Assembly (NCBI GenBank): GCA_022457065.1
Contig: JAJGBQ010000005.1
Coordinates: forward strand, 3,906,001-3,970,000
Source of the DNA: Curvularia sp. ZM96
Lineage: Eukaryota > Ascomycota > Dothideomycetes > Pleosporales > Pleosporaceae
DNA length: 64,000 nucleotides
Direction: 5' to 3'
Of this stretch, positions 55,001 to 64,000 are shown one piece after another (position 1 is the stretch's first letter; each line of letters starts with the position of its first letter). The position numbers were made by a program, and so were the translations under genes. The notes below the pieces were generated by a model. It searched no databases, was not told the DNA's origin, and saw nothing but the letters and a program-made list of their open reading frames with translations.

Positions 55001-58000
55001 GCACTCCAATCATATGTGTCTACCAGATGCACACAGCTCGTGGGCTGATTTGCTGAGACCCTGAACGCCCTTGTTGCTCCGAGCCATGTTTTGCATGCAT
55101 CCGTATGGATATGGAATCCGACTCGCTGGCTTCGTACGGATGAGGTGACACGCCTAAGCCCATGCTAGCTCTCAGCTCAACCATGACCAAGATGATGGAT
55201 CTTGTCGCAACCCTTCTTGAAGCTGACGGATCCACACACTACTGATACAATACTCGGTAGGCATACTTCAGTCCCTTCCCAGGCAGAAACTAGCGACTCC
55301 AGCTCATTGCCTACGCTTTTGGCTGGCGCTTTACTTCTCCAGAATGTATACCCCGGCCTGGTTATACTTTGAACAGGTCCAGCCCCACGATGATTCAGTT
55401 GCGGCGCTGCTCAGCAGATACAGTTTGCGTCTTGCCAACACAAAAAGCATAATGTAGCTCACAAAAAGGGACCCTGTCGACCCGCCGCAAGGGGCCTCTA
55501 AACCCTATTGCCAGCGAGTCGTGAGGTCCATGCCTCATTCACATGTCTCGACAGATGAGGCGAATCCCTACCACAAGCACACCTGCCGACAACCTGTCAC
55601 AGCCGAGGAAACTCGATACTAGTTGACAGATTAACCCTGTCACAACACCAGAAAGTGTGATATTTATGAGAATCCCTGCTATAACTCCGCCATCTGACTC
55701 AGGATCTTCAGTTACATTCCCTCGCTTGGAGACGATCTCGATCTGACGCCGGTCGCACCCTTTTCATCTCACACGCATCTGATACCCAGTTTTAGTGGAC
55801 GGCGCCCAAAAAGGTTTAATGCACTGTCCCCCATTTGGTCTCTTGCTTAAGCGACATGGGTGCAATAAAGATATTGCATCGTACGACCCTTGGGGCACCC
55901 TGGACCTTCTGCGAAGTGTGTTTCGAGAATATCCGCCTGTCCACGTTCGGCTTGCTCGTTGGTCCTTCTCGGCCGTTTACTCAAATCAGTTTGTGATCGT
56001 CTTACCCTTCATCAGCTTCGTCGAGACGCCGTGGCCTTGCATCGTCGCGGTTTTCTTCTCGCACGGCACGACGCGGCAAAAAAGCAACGTTCGACGGCGC
56101 TTTGATAGGGCCCACCGTACATTCGCCTTCGCCCACAGCCTCTTCTGGCGACATGCAGTGGAAATCTGTTGATCAAAATATTCGTGGCCGCCTGGGGAAA
56201 CACGGGTCGTCGCAGGACTGAGCGGCTTATCGCTAAGGAATTGGTTCGTTTGCCTGTTTCGGCAAGACCCTATTCAACTGACTGTCATCGGCACGTTGGT
56301 GCCGGTCTTGCTGGGCGAAGATAACCCTTTTTCTCCGTCTCCGTGCCGCAGGCCGGCATGCAGCACTGGTTGCGCGATATACATTTCGACGGCATTTTAC
56401 GTTGTGCAGAGTTGCTAGAAAAGAAAATTGTGTCGTGTCCTCAAATCAAGAATGGAGTTGTCACTCACACTTGGACGGTCTGGCGACCAAGACAGACAAG
56501 CGACCGGGCCGGACAAGAATTCTTGTAGTCCTTCAAATATCCCTCTACTAGTAACCCGACACGTGTGTGTACGTGTGAAAGGAGCACAACTATATCCTTG
56601 TTTGATCGCATGCTGCGAAGACTTGACTAATGAACAAGGCAGATTACTAACAATTACAGAACCCCTTATGGGTCGTCTACCTGCGACAAAACAAAAGGTG
56701 ACGTGCAGAGCAGAGTGCCGAATGCTAGCTAACAGCAGTGCTTCTAGCGTACCGGCTATCGTGAGACCTGCGTCTGGATTCTAGATCTAACTACTACACA
56801 CCAGCATCAGGATCTGGCATGTGAAACGCATTAGACGGAGGTCACCGCAGTGCATCTGAGATGATCTGGTACCGCATGTAAACACTCGAGCCGCGAGATC
56901 CATGACGACATGCCTCTTGTCTACAATCTTCAAACGTGGTTTATGCATGAACATGATGTTCATGTCAACGCAAGGCTGTGCTTGCAACGATCATTGCAAG
57001 GAATTCTGTCGCACCACAGACTGCGGCCGGAGCCATTCCGCAGTGCAACGTTTTCTTTTCCTTCTTTTCCTCACTTGTTTGTCTCGATTTCGAGTCCGAT
57101 ATACAATCTTCTGGGTCGTCCCGCTTCGGTTGACGGCGGATGACCCCCCACATGGGATTTGCCGCTCTCTTGAAGAAAACCCAAACCCCATACACCTAGT
57201 CAGTCATATGGACGAGATCATCTCAACGCTAGGTGTGTTACCTAGCATCAGGCAGTGTGTAGTGCATGCATAACTGCTCTCATGACTTTGCACGTATTGC
57301 CGATTCATTTCGACATGCCCCACCATATTCGTCATCAATTGATTCTCGACACGTTAACGCTAGGAGTACCGCATGGACGGTTCGATAGGATGCTGCTAAG
57401 TCAGCGCTCATGGTGTTAAAGCAGCGGCAGTCATCTTGGTGTATTCCTCCGATTGGCTGGCAATACATGCCTAGCGTGAGGCGCAAACACCAAGGTAAGA
57501 TCACACACCTCACAGTACACCTAGCATCTTGTAATGAAAAGACAAGGGAAAGGCTATGGTTTTGTCGGGAATCATGATGATCCCACTAGATGAGTTCATC
57601 CTTGAAGCTCACATGACCAGCAAGGTTGTACTGCAAATCCTCATCCCAGACTTCTTTCAAGAGTCTGACTGGCCCGTGCGGCTGAGCTAGACGGATCCTC
57701 GACAAGTCTGCAAGTGTTATTGCTTTTTTTGTTCATTGCCTATCCAATACGGACTTGAACGCCACGTCGTACGAGACCCCGGAAGCTCTCAGGGCATTGC
57801 GAGTTGCCCTGCATCAGAGTGCTGCTCAGGCCCTGCTCTGCGAGCCGCAAGTGATGATCACGGGGGGAAATACATACAAGCCCTATAGCGGCTTGTGGAG
57901 ACATGTCGATCTTCCACAAGACGGACTGCAGAGCGAAGCGCTGTAGTTCGCTCGCTTGGTGCTACGTTGCCCTCAGAACTACTCTTTCTGCAAAAGCGGG

Positions 58001-60221
58001 TTACTGGTCTGGCTCAAAACGGCCTGAAGCGGCTGCACGCTCCCCCTGAACGGGCGAAGCCTTGCCGCCAAAGAAGATCCCTTGAAGATCATGATCACCA
58101 ACGGTACAGAATAGGTAGAGTACCGTCCGCGAGGCTCCCAGTAGCGCAAGGATTACGAGCAAAACCGCCCTAAGCTGCAGGCCATCCGTACTGAGGTCTG
58201 TATACGGAGTACATACGTTGAAGCTAAACTGGTACACTAAACATTCTGACATGTGTTCGTACCACTGAGGGCACCCCGATACACGCATCCCCGCGCTAAC
58301 AAAGTCTGCACGTACTCCTGATTCAAGCTGCAGTTGGACCCCTTTCGCACGCTCGGGTTGCAATGCACGCCTGGGCATATTCTAGCGTTGCGAATAGGAC
58401 AGGACAACATACGATAAATGTCGACCCGGTCCGGGCGCGTTCCGGTAAAGTCCAGAATAGGGCCTTTTCATTCTTTCTTTCTTTTCCCAAAAGCTAAGCC
58501 TCACTCTCGAAGTGATGATTTGCTAGTCGTGCTGCTAGTGGTTTCACGCCTTTGCAGGATTGAGTGCACGACCAAATCGTCCTGGCTTGGTTCCTACCGC
58601 GAGCTAAAATACGAGCAAGAGGACAGATCTAGATGGTTATTGCTATCGAAGATTCCTTCGGCTCTTTAGTACGGTGACTAACAGCGGTCGTTGGTACACG
58701 GGATATCCTTCCGAGCCAGCCAGGGCACGAGGTCGTGAAGTGTACGTTCACGGTAGTACCAACACCTGCGGTACCGTCTTTGGTCATTCACTATGCATCT
58801 ACGGAGGATCGCGGAGGGTCGTGTCCAATCGTCGTACTAGACGAGGAGTAAAGCGGCATACCAAGGTGTCCAAGAAGTGACCTTTTTTCGTGTTCCGCAA
58901 AACTCATATCCAATGCAACACTGCTAGAATGTCATCGTAACTGGCTCTGGACCCTGCAGAAGTTCTGCTAGCAGGATTGCAGAGCGGCTTAGAAATCCCC
59001 TCGTACAAGCGTGGGGTCTGTACGTATTTTGGGTTGTGGGGATACGAGGAAGTCAGTGGACTGGATTTTTGCCTGAGAGCTTAGAAGATTGCGATGCATA
59101 CGCGTTTTCAGGGATTCCGCGGAGACTATATCGCCCTGCTGGTCTTTTTATCGGGGATCCTTTCCATCCGACATGAAGAGATTCTCGTATTCTCAAGCTG
59201 ACAGGGAGAATGGTATCCAATCCTGGAGGGACATTGGGGGCGGACACGCAACGGCGTCGGTCTGTAAGTGCTCCAAGACAAGAAGTGACATATACTGTAC
59301 CACGTTGCGAATATCTAGGGATTACTATGAGTAGACATCCTTTGCCGTTGAGCCGACGTACCATCCGGTTGATGTCGTACGACAGGTTTGCTGGCGAAGA
59401 GGTTGCCGGGATTTCTCAACAGTATAGATAGAAGGTGCGGCAGGACTTGCGGCAGAATTTCCAGGACGCTGACGACTTCCTGTTCTTTTCCACGGAGCGG
59501 AATGGGGGTTGAAACCAGATCAGCAACCAGATCAGCAACCAGAGACGTACGCGCTCTCATCCCAGCAAAGCAGAGGAGCAGCTATGAGTTGCTTCTGCTT
59601 CCTTGGCCTGTTCTCGGTTTCCTTGCCTGGCGTCTTCTGTGTCAGGCCTGAAGGGTTCAGGTGAACTACTTCTTCAAGCATTGTCACAGAAGAAAAGCCA
59701 GCAACGAGAAACTGGTACGCACCGTGCTCAAAAAAAGTGATGATGAGCTTGAGCATTACGAGCTTGTTGCTTGATTGATCTAAAGATTAAAGTGAGTTTG
59801 GGCGGGTGGGCCTCAAGACAGGTGTCTAGTAGCAAGGACGCTTCGACGATGACATAGGAATGCGGTAGTGTGCATGGGAATCTTCTCGTATTCAAATTAC
59901 GACGTGTGAGTCCAGTAAGCAGCGTTACTAAGAAATTGCAATGCAATGACGAAACACGACAAGACGGCAAGTAGGGGCTCAAGGCAGAAAGCCATGGTGT
60001 TTGGAAAGTTAGGAGGTGGCACGCTCACCCGCACCATAAGTACGGTCCGGCACGGGCTGAACCACGGTTGCTGTGTGGGCTGGCCTGATCCGCCACACGT
60101 CACAATAGCCAAAACAGACCCCATGGGCATTTGGCAGGTCGCGACAGCGCCTCGTCATGGCTGTGTTGTGCTCGGTTATCGCGATCGAGCGGCCCGGCGT
60201 GGTGATGCATTGCTTCGTTGC

Positions 60222-60256
60222 AGTGGCGATGGCGATGGCGATGGCGATGGCGCATG
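60222..60256. repeat. Hexanucleotide repeat (ggcgat)n
   Basis: Five to six copies of ggcgat upstream of the SREBP gene, about 710 bp before its ATG. Confidence 0.75.
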
Positions 60257-60884
60257 GCTATATGAAAGCCATGCCACCGAGACAGGGATTGGCTCTTACC
60301 ACTCCAGCCTCAATGCCTACGACGGAGCGTTAAACTTAAGGCCTAAATTCCCCTCATTTCGGCCGCAATACACAACAAAGACCCGTTTCCTACCTGCGCG
60401 CTGTCCGTTAATTCTGTCCTGCTATTACGACGCTCACACGCACACACATACGCGCATACACGCTGCACTCTGTGGGAAAAACGCTGGTGTGGACGCGCGA
60501 AACACTGTGGTGAGCAGCTGGCCGATGTCCGTGGCGGCTTAGCCCACCCCAGTCGCTTCTCCATCCATCGTACGACTTGTCGAACCACTCCAACATCCTC
60601 CTACACGCGAAAGCCATCCAACCCCCGGCGCCGTAGCACGATTCCTGCAGCCGATCCCCAATACTGAGCGCCATTCGCTATTTGCTACCGTAGCTCTGCG
60701 CGGGCTGCCTGTCGCAAAGCGCACTCTGCCGGATCTGCCGCCGCCGCCCGCATTTGCCTTGTGCATCGTCTGTGAGAGAGGTCGTCGAGAGTGGCATGAT
60801 TCTGATTGTCGACGTAGCAGCTGGTAAGACCCGAGCTTCCTTCTACACGCGAGTTGCCCACACCGTCTTGTATCCTTTTTCTCG

Positions 60885-60917
60885 TCGTATTGTCGTTGTC
60901 GTTGTCGTTGTCGCTGG
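60885..60917. repeat. Hexanucleotide repeat (tcgttg)n in the probable SREBP leader
   Basis: About five copies of (t)cgttgt ending 50 bp before the ATG at 60968. The repeat is probably transcribed as part of the 5' UTR. Confidence 0.7.
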
Positions 60918-60967
60918 CGGGCCATTGTTTTGCAGCCCGCCGCCCGCCGACGCATTTAGTCTCCCCA

Positions 60968-61650
60968 ATGGCTTCTGACCCCTATGGCAGCCCCGACGAC
61001 GGGCTGGAGCTGGAGCGAATCGCCGTGCGTGACGCCATGCTCGCCGCCACTTCTGTCTCTTCTGCTAACCATGTGTCCGTCGACAGGTCGGTCCCTACTG
61101 TGTCTTTGACAACTTCCGGCTCGCACAGAGCCCTCAGCCGACTCCCCCAACCACCCAAGCCCCAAGCCGGCCCGCGAGCAGGATGGAGGACCCCATGATG
61201 TCTAGCGACTTTCCCTTCGGCAACATGCGCGGTCCTTGGCTCACTACTGCTGGCGACGACATGACGCTCACTGCTCCAGCCGACGACACGAACGACTGGA
61301 ACGAATGGATGCAGTATAACCCCGCCCAGCCGTCTCAGGATACCCAGACCGTCTCTCCTAAGGCCGCAAACCAGCAGGGGCCCGCCTCATACCCTGGGGC
61401 ACCACAGCAACCCGAGCCCCATATCTCCCAGCACCCACAGTCTCAATCGCTGCCATCCAACAATATACCCGTCACCACCACCGCCGCCCCGATGTTCGCC
61501 CAATCTCATGGCGTGCCTTTCACCTTTGGCCAGAGTGCTGATATGCCGCTGGCCTTTGACTTTAACGGCTCTACGCTGAGCTCACCACTCTCGGGAGAGA
61601 TGCAACAACAGAACGCGTACTACTCGCCCCAGCAATGGCAACAACAACAA

Positions 61651-61681
<31 letters not shown>

Positions 61682-64000
61682 CATCTCAACAACAACAGCT
61701 CCTATCCGACAACACCCTCTTCTCGCCTTCGCCATACCAGCAGTCCAACTATGCTGCACCGCCGCCACCACCAGAGTCCACTCCTAGCCTGCACCATAGC
61801 CCAAATTCATTAAACAACGGTCGATCCAGCTCAACCTCATCGCATTCATCTCCAGAACCTGCCCCGTCTAACACAAGGAAGCGCAAATCGTTAGCAGTCT
61901 CGGAAGAGCCGGATGACGATGCACCATCGACCAAGAAAGGAGGAGGGCCGCCCAAGAAGACTGCACACAACATGATCGAGAAGCGGTATCGGACGAATCT
62001 CAATGATAAAATTGCAGCGCTTCGCGATAGTAGGTTTATGTAATGCATCCTGTGGGTCCAGTTGCTGATTATACTTGCAGGTGTCCCGAGTTTGCGTGTC
62101 ATGTCACGACCGAATGGCACCGAGGAGGATGACGATCCTGAGGATCTCGAAGGACTCACGCCTGCTCACAAGCTCAACAAGGCTACCGTCCTGTCAAAAG
62201 CAACCGAGTACATTCGCCACCTGGAGAAGCGCAACAAGCGTTTACAGGATGAGCTAAATACGATGAAAGGACGGGTCGAAAGCTACGAGAAGATGGCGAT
62301 TTCGGGACCCATTACGTTACACGGCCCGGGAGGCACACCCGACAGGTACCACGAAGATCCCTTCGCGTCTACACATGGTCTCCCAATGTCTGGACCGCCA
62401 CAAGGCATGATCCCCGTCCCAGACAACATTGCCGCCCTCCAGCGCGGATTGCCACCGCAACAGCACTATGCCCCTGCCTACCCTACCGGATACGGAGGCC
62501 GTCCAACAGCTGGTCCACCCATGGTCAATGGACGACGCAGCGGTGCCATGATGGGCAAGCTCATGGTTGGATCTCTCGCCGGTTTGATGATTCTCGAAGG
62601 ACTCGTCGAGCGCGAGCAGACAGCAGAAGAGCCAGAAGGTCGGGGCTTGTTCGCTCTGCCCATCAACCTGGTTGGCATACTCGCTCCTCGTGTCTCTCTC
62701 GGTGCTTCATCAGCTCAAATCCCTCTGGCTAAACTTCTCCTAGTATTCGGCGCATTTTTCTACCTTATTGCGCCACTGCTCAACTTCAAGGCGAAACCGA
62801 AGAAGAAGTCTCCATCTATTCTTTTGTCGCCCGCACCATCACTTGCTTCACCTGTCGAGGTACGCAGAAAGGCCTGGCTCACTGCTATCCAGACGGTATG
62901 GGTACCGCAGCACAACTTTATCCTCGAAGTCGCTGCGCTGGGCTTGAAGACGCTCAAGCTCAGTCTGCGCAGAATCATTGGATGGGAAGGCTACGCATAC
63001 CTCACCGGCATCACACGAGAGCAAGAAACGGCACGCCTCAAAGCCTGGGAGATTGCACTCGACTCTCAGCTTACAGGCGGAGACGCAGAGATCAGCAAGA
63101 GCCGACTTCTTCTCACACTCATCGCATCCGGAACACTACCAGATACTCCTGCGAGGTTGATGCTCAAGGCCCTGCATATTCGAATTGTCCTTTGGGAGAT
63201 TGGCAACGTCGGCCACAGCTCCTTGTGGACACTCAACGACCTGAGCGCGAAACTGGCACGCAGCTACTGGAACATGGCACGAAGCGAGCATCGCATTGCT
63301 GCAAACGCGTCCAAGAAGAACAGCGCCGTCGAGCCACTGCCAGACCATCTCGCTGCGCTCATTGAGAAGGAGTGCGATGATGTCCTCGTTCCTGCAGTCG
63401 TACAGCGCGCTTACAACCTTGCCTGGAACAAGCCTAGCGCCGAGCAAACGACTGTGGACACCTCTATGGATGCTGTTGTAGAAGACTTTGCCATCTGTTC
63501 GCCATTGGATGCGCTTGCTGCTTGGTACTCGAGTCTCGTACTGAACAAGGGACTGACCAAGACGCTTGCAACCAAGAACTGCACTGCAAAGCCCAGCATC
63601 GTTGCGGACTTTGATGTCGCCCTCCAAGTTGCGCCTCCCAACTCGCAAGCTCAGCTTCGTGCTCTTGTTGCTCAGGCGGTTGTACTTGATGAGGGCCGCG
63701 ATGAACGCATCGCAGCCGCTCTTGAGGCCCTCCCATCGACGCCCAAGCCTGCTGAATCCGGATTCATCAACATTGTCGGTAACGGCTTTGTGGCGCCCGA
63801 CGTGCGCAAGGCTCTCACGCTCGCCAAGTGCCTTTCCCTCAGCAGGTTCTCGACCCCCGAGGCGCGTCGTCGCGCCATTTTTGTCGTCAACAACACCTAC
63901 CTCCCCGAGCCCACCACCACACTTTTGAGTTTTGTTGCAGGTCACAAAGTGCTCACGCAGTTCATGGCCGACGATGCGCTGAAAGCTGAGACTAGCCGAG
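60968..64000 (+). CDS. srbA: Sterol regulatory element-binding protein (SREBP, Sre1/SrbA type); cut by window edge
   Basis: Exons 60968-61024, 61087-62029 and 62081 onwards (62- and 51-nt introns; the first has donor GTGCGT and a perfect GCTAACC branch site). 973 codons are present and the frame is open at the right edge. The N-terminus joins LERIA-VGPYCVFDNFRLAQ. A glutamine run lies at about 203-218. The bHLH starts at 313 (HNMIEKRYRTNLNDKI). Tyr320 in RYR is the hallmark of SREBPs and permits binding to sterol response elements. The leucine zipper-like ATEYIRHLEKRNKRL follows, then two membrane helices (about 492-509 and 549-570) with a luminal loop. The long C-terminal part (KAWEIALDSQL … FAICSPLDALAAWYSS) is the fungal SREBP C-terminal domain (DUF2014). 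The protein sits in the ER and is cleaved under low sterol or hypoxia to activate ergosterol and iron genes. Confidence 0.95.
61636..61682 (+). repeat. CAA/CAG repeat coding for polyglutamine in SREBP
   Basis: A run of caa then cag codons (about 16 Gln) in the activation region of the SREBP, likely length-variable between strains. Confidence 0.9.

Larger units (their letters stand above)
52012..60967. other. ~9-kb gene desert between divergent regulators (GATA factor and SREBP)
   Basis: No reading frame above about 140 codons, and none with a recognised domain, on either strand. The first part (52.1-54.5 kb) is G+C-rich with low-complexity tracts, for example (gaggca)n at about 52598-52636. 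A 12-bp tandem (atcagcaaccag)n lies at about 59517-59545, (ggcgat)n at about 60222-60256, and (tcgttg)n at about 60885-60917. Long 5' leaders and wide promoters are plausible, as both flanking genes encode regulators read outwards from here. Non-coding transcripts cannot be judged from sequence. Confidence 0.6.

Overview
The window is nuclear DNA of a filamentous ascomycete (Pezizomycotina). Genes lie on both strands and carry many short introns (mostly 47-70 nt, GT..AG, often with a CTAAC/CTGAC-like branch site). The set includes fungal families such as a HET-domain protein, a fungal SREBP with its C-terminal domain, a GATA developmental regulator, a U-box cyclophilin and TOM complex subunits. 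The gene repertoire and intron size would fit a dothideomycete (Pleosporales-like), but that placement is an inference and no species can be named from the sequence alone.

Layout. 1-498: N-terminus of a gene running off the left edge (minus). 3.7-5.5 kb: conserved fungal protein of unknown function (minus). 7.9-9.3 kb: HAD-IIA hydrolase of the CECR5/HDHD5 type (plus). 11.9-14.0 kb: eight-exon multicopper oxidase of bilirubin-oxidase type (minus). 16.7-18.4 kb: U-box cyclophilin (plus). 19.1-20.2 kb: zinc alcohol dehydrogenase (plus). 21.9-22.7 kb: Ser/Thr-rich secreted, probably GPI-anchored protein (plus). 23.3-24.8 kb: alpha/beta hydrolase (plus). 25.3-26.5 kb and 27.7-29.4 kb: two unknown proteins. 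29.9-31.5 kb: 6-phosphofructo-2-kinase with a phosphatase domain lacking its catalytic histidine (minus). 32.2-34.7 kb: Tom40 and Tom22, tail to tail.

From about 34.8 to 45.8 kb the character changes. This stretch is richer in repeats and A+T and holds accessory-type genes: an amino-acid permease with a 15-nt microexon, a TauD-like dioxygenase, a small protein-kinase-like gene bracketed by direct repeats, a HET-domain gene and an ACMSD-like amidohydrolase with a signal peptide. A broken medium-chain oxidoreductase fragment and a nested MITE-like element also lie here. After it comes a housekeeping gene, glutamate-cysteine ligase (46.5-48.8 kb, minus), then an NsdD-type GATA factor (50.3-52.0 kb, minus). 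A gene-free stretch of about 9 kb follows, and last an SREBP gene (61.0 kb to the right edge, plus), which is transcribed divergently from the GATA gene.

The most unusual items are the repeat and MITE architecture around the kinase gene and the oxidoreductase fragment, the kinase-only PFK-2/FBPase-2, the Tom40/Tom22 pairing, the 9-kb desert between two regulators, and a degenerate ~60-bp tandem array near 27.1-27.5 kb. No CRISPR, rRNA or convincing tRNA was found. All splice sites were read by eye from GT/AG, phase and family conservation; no transcript data were available.
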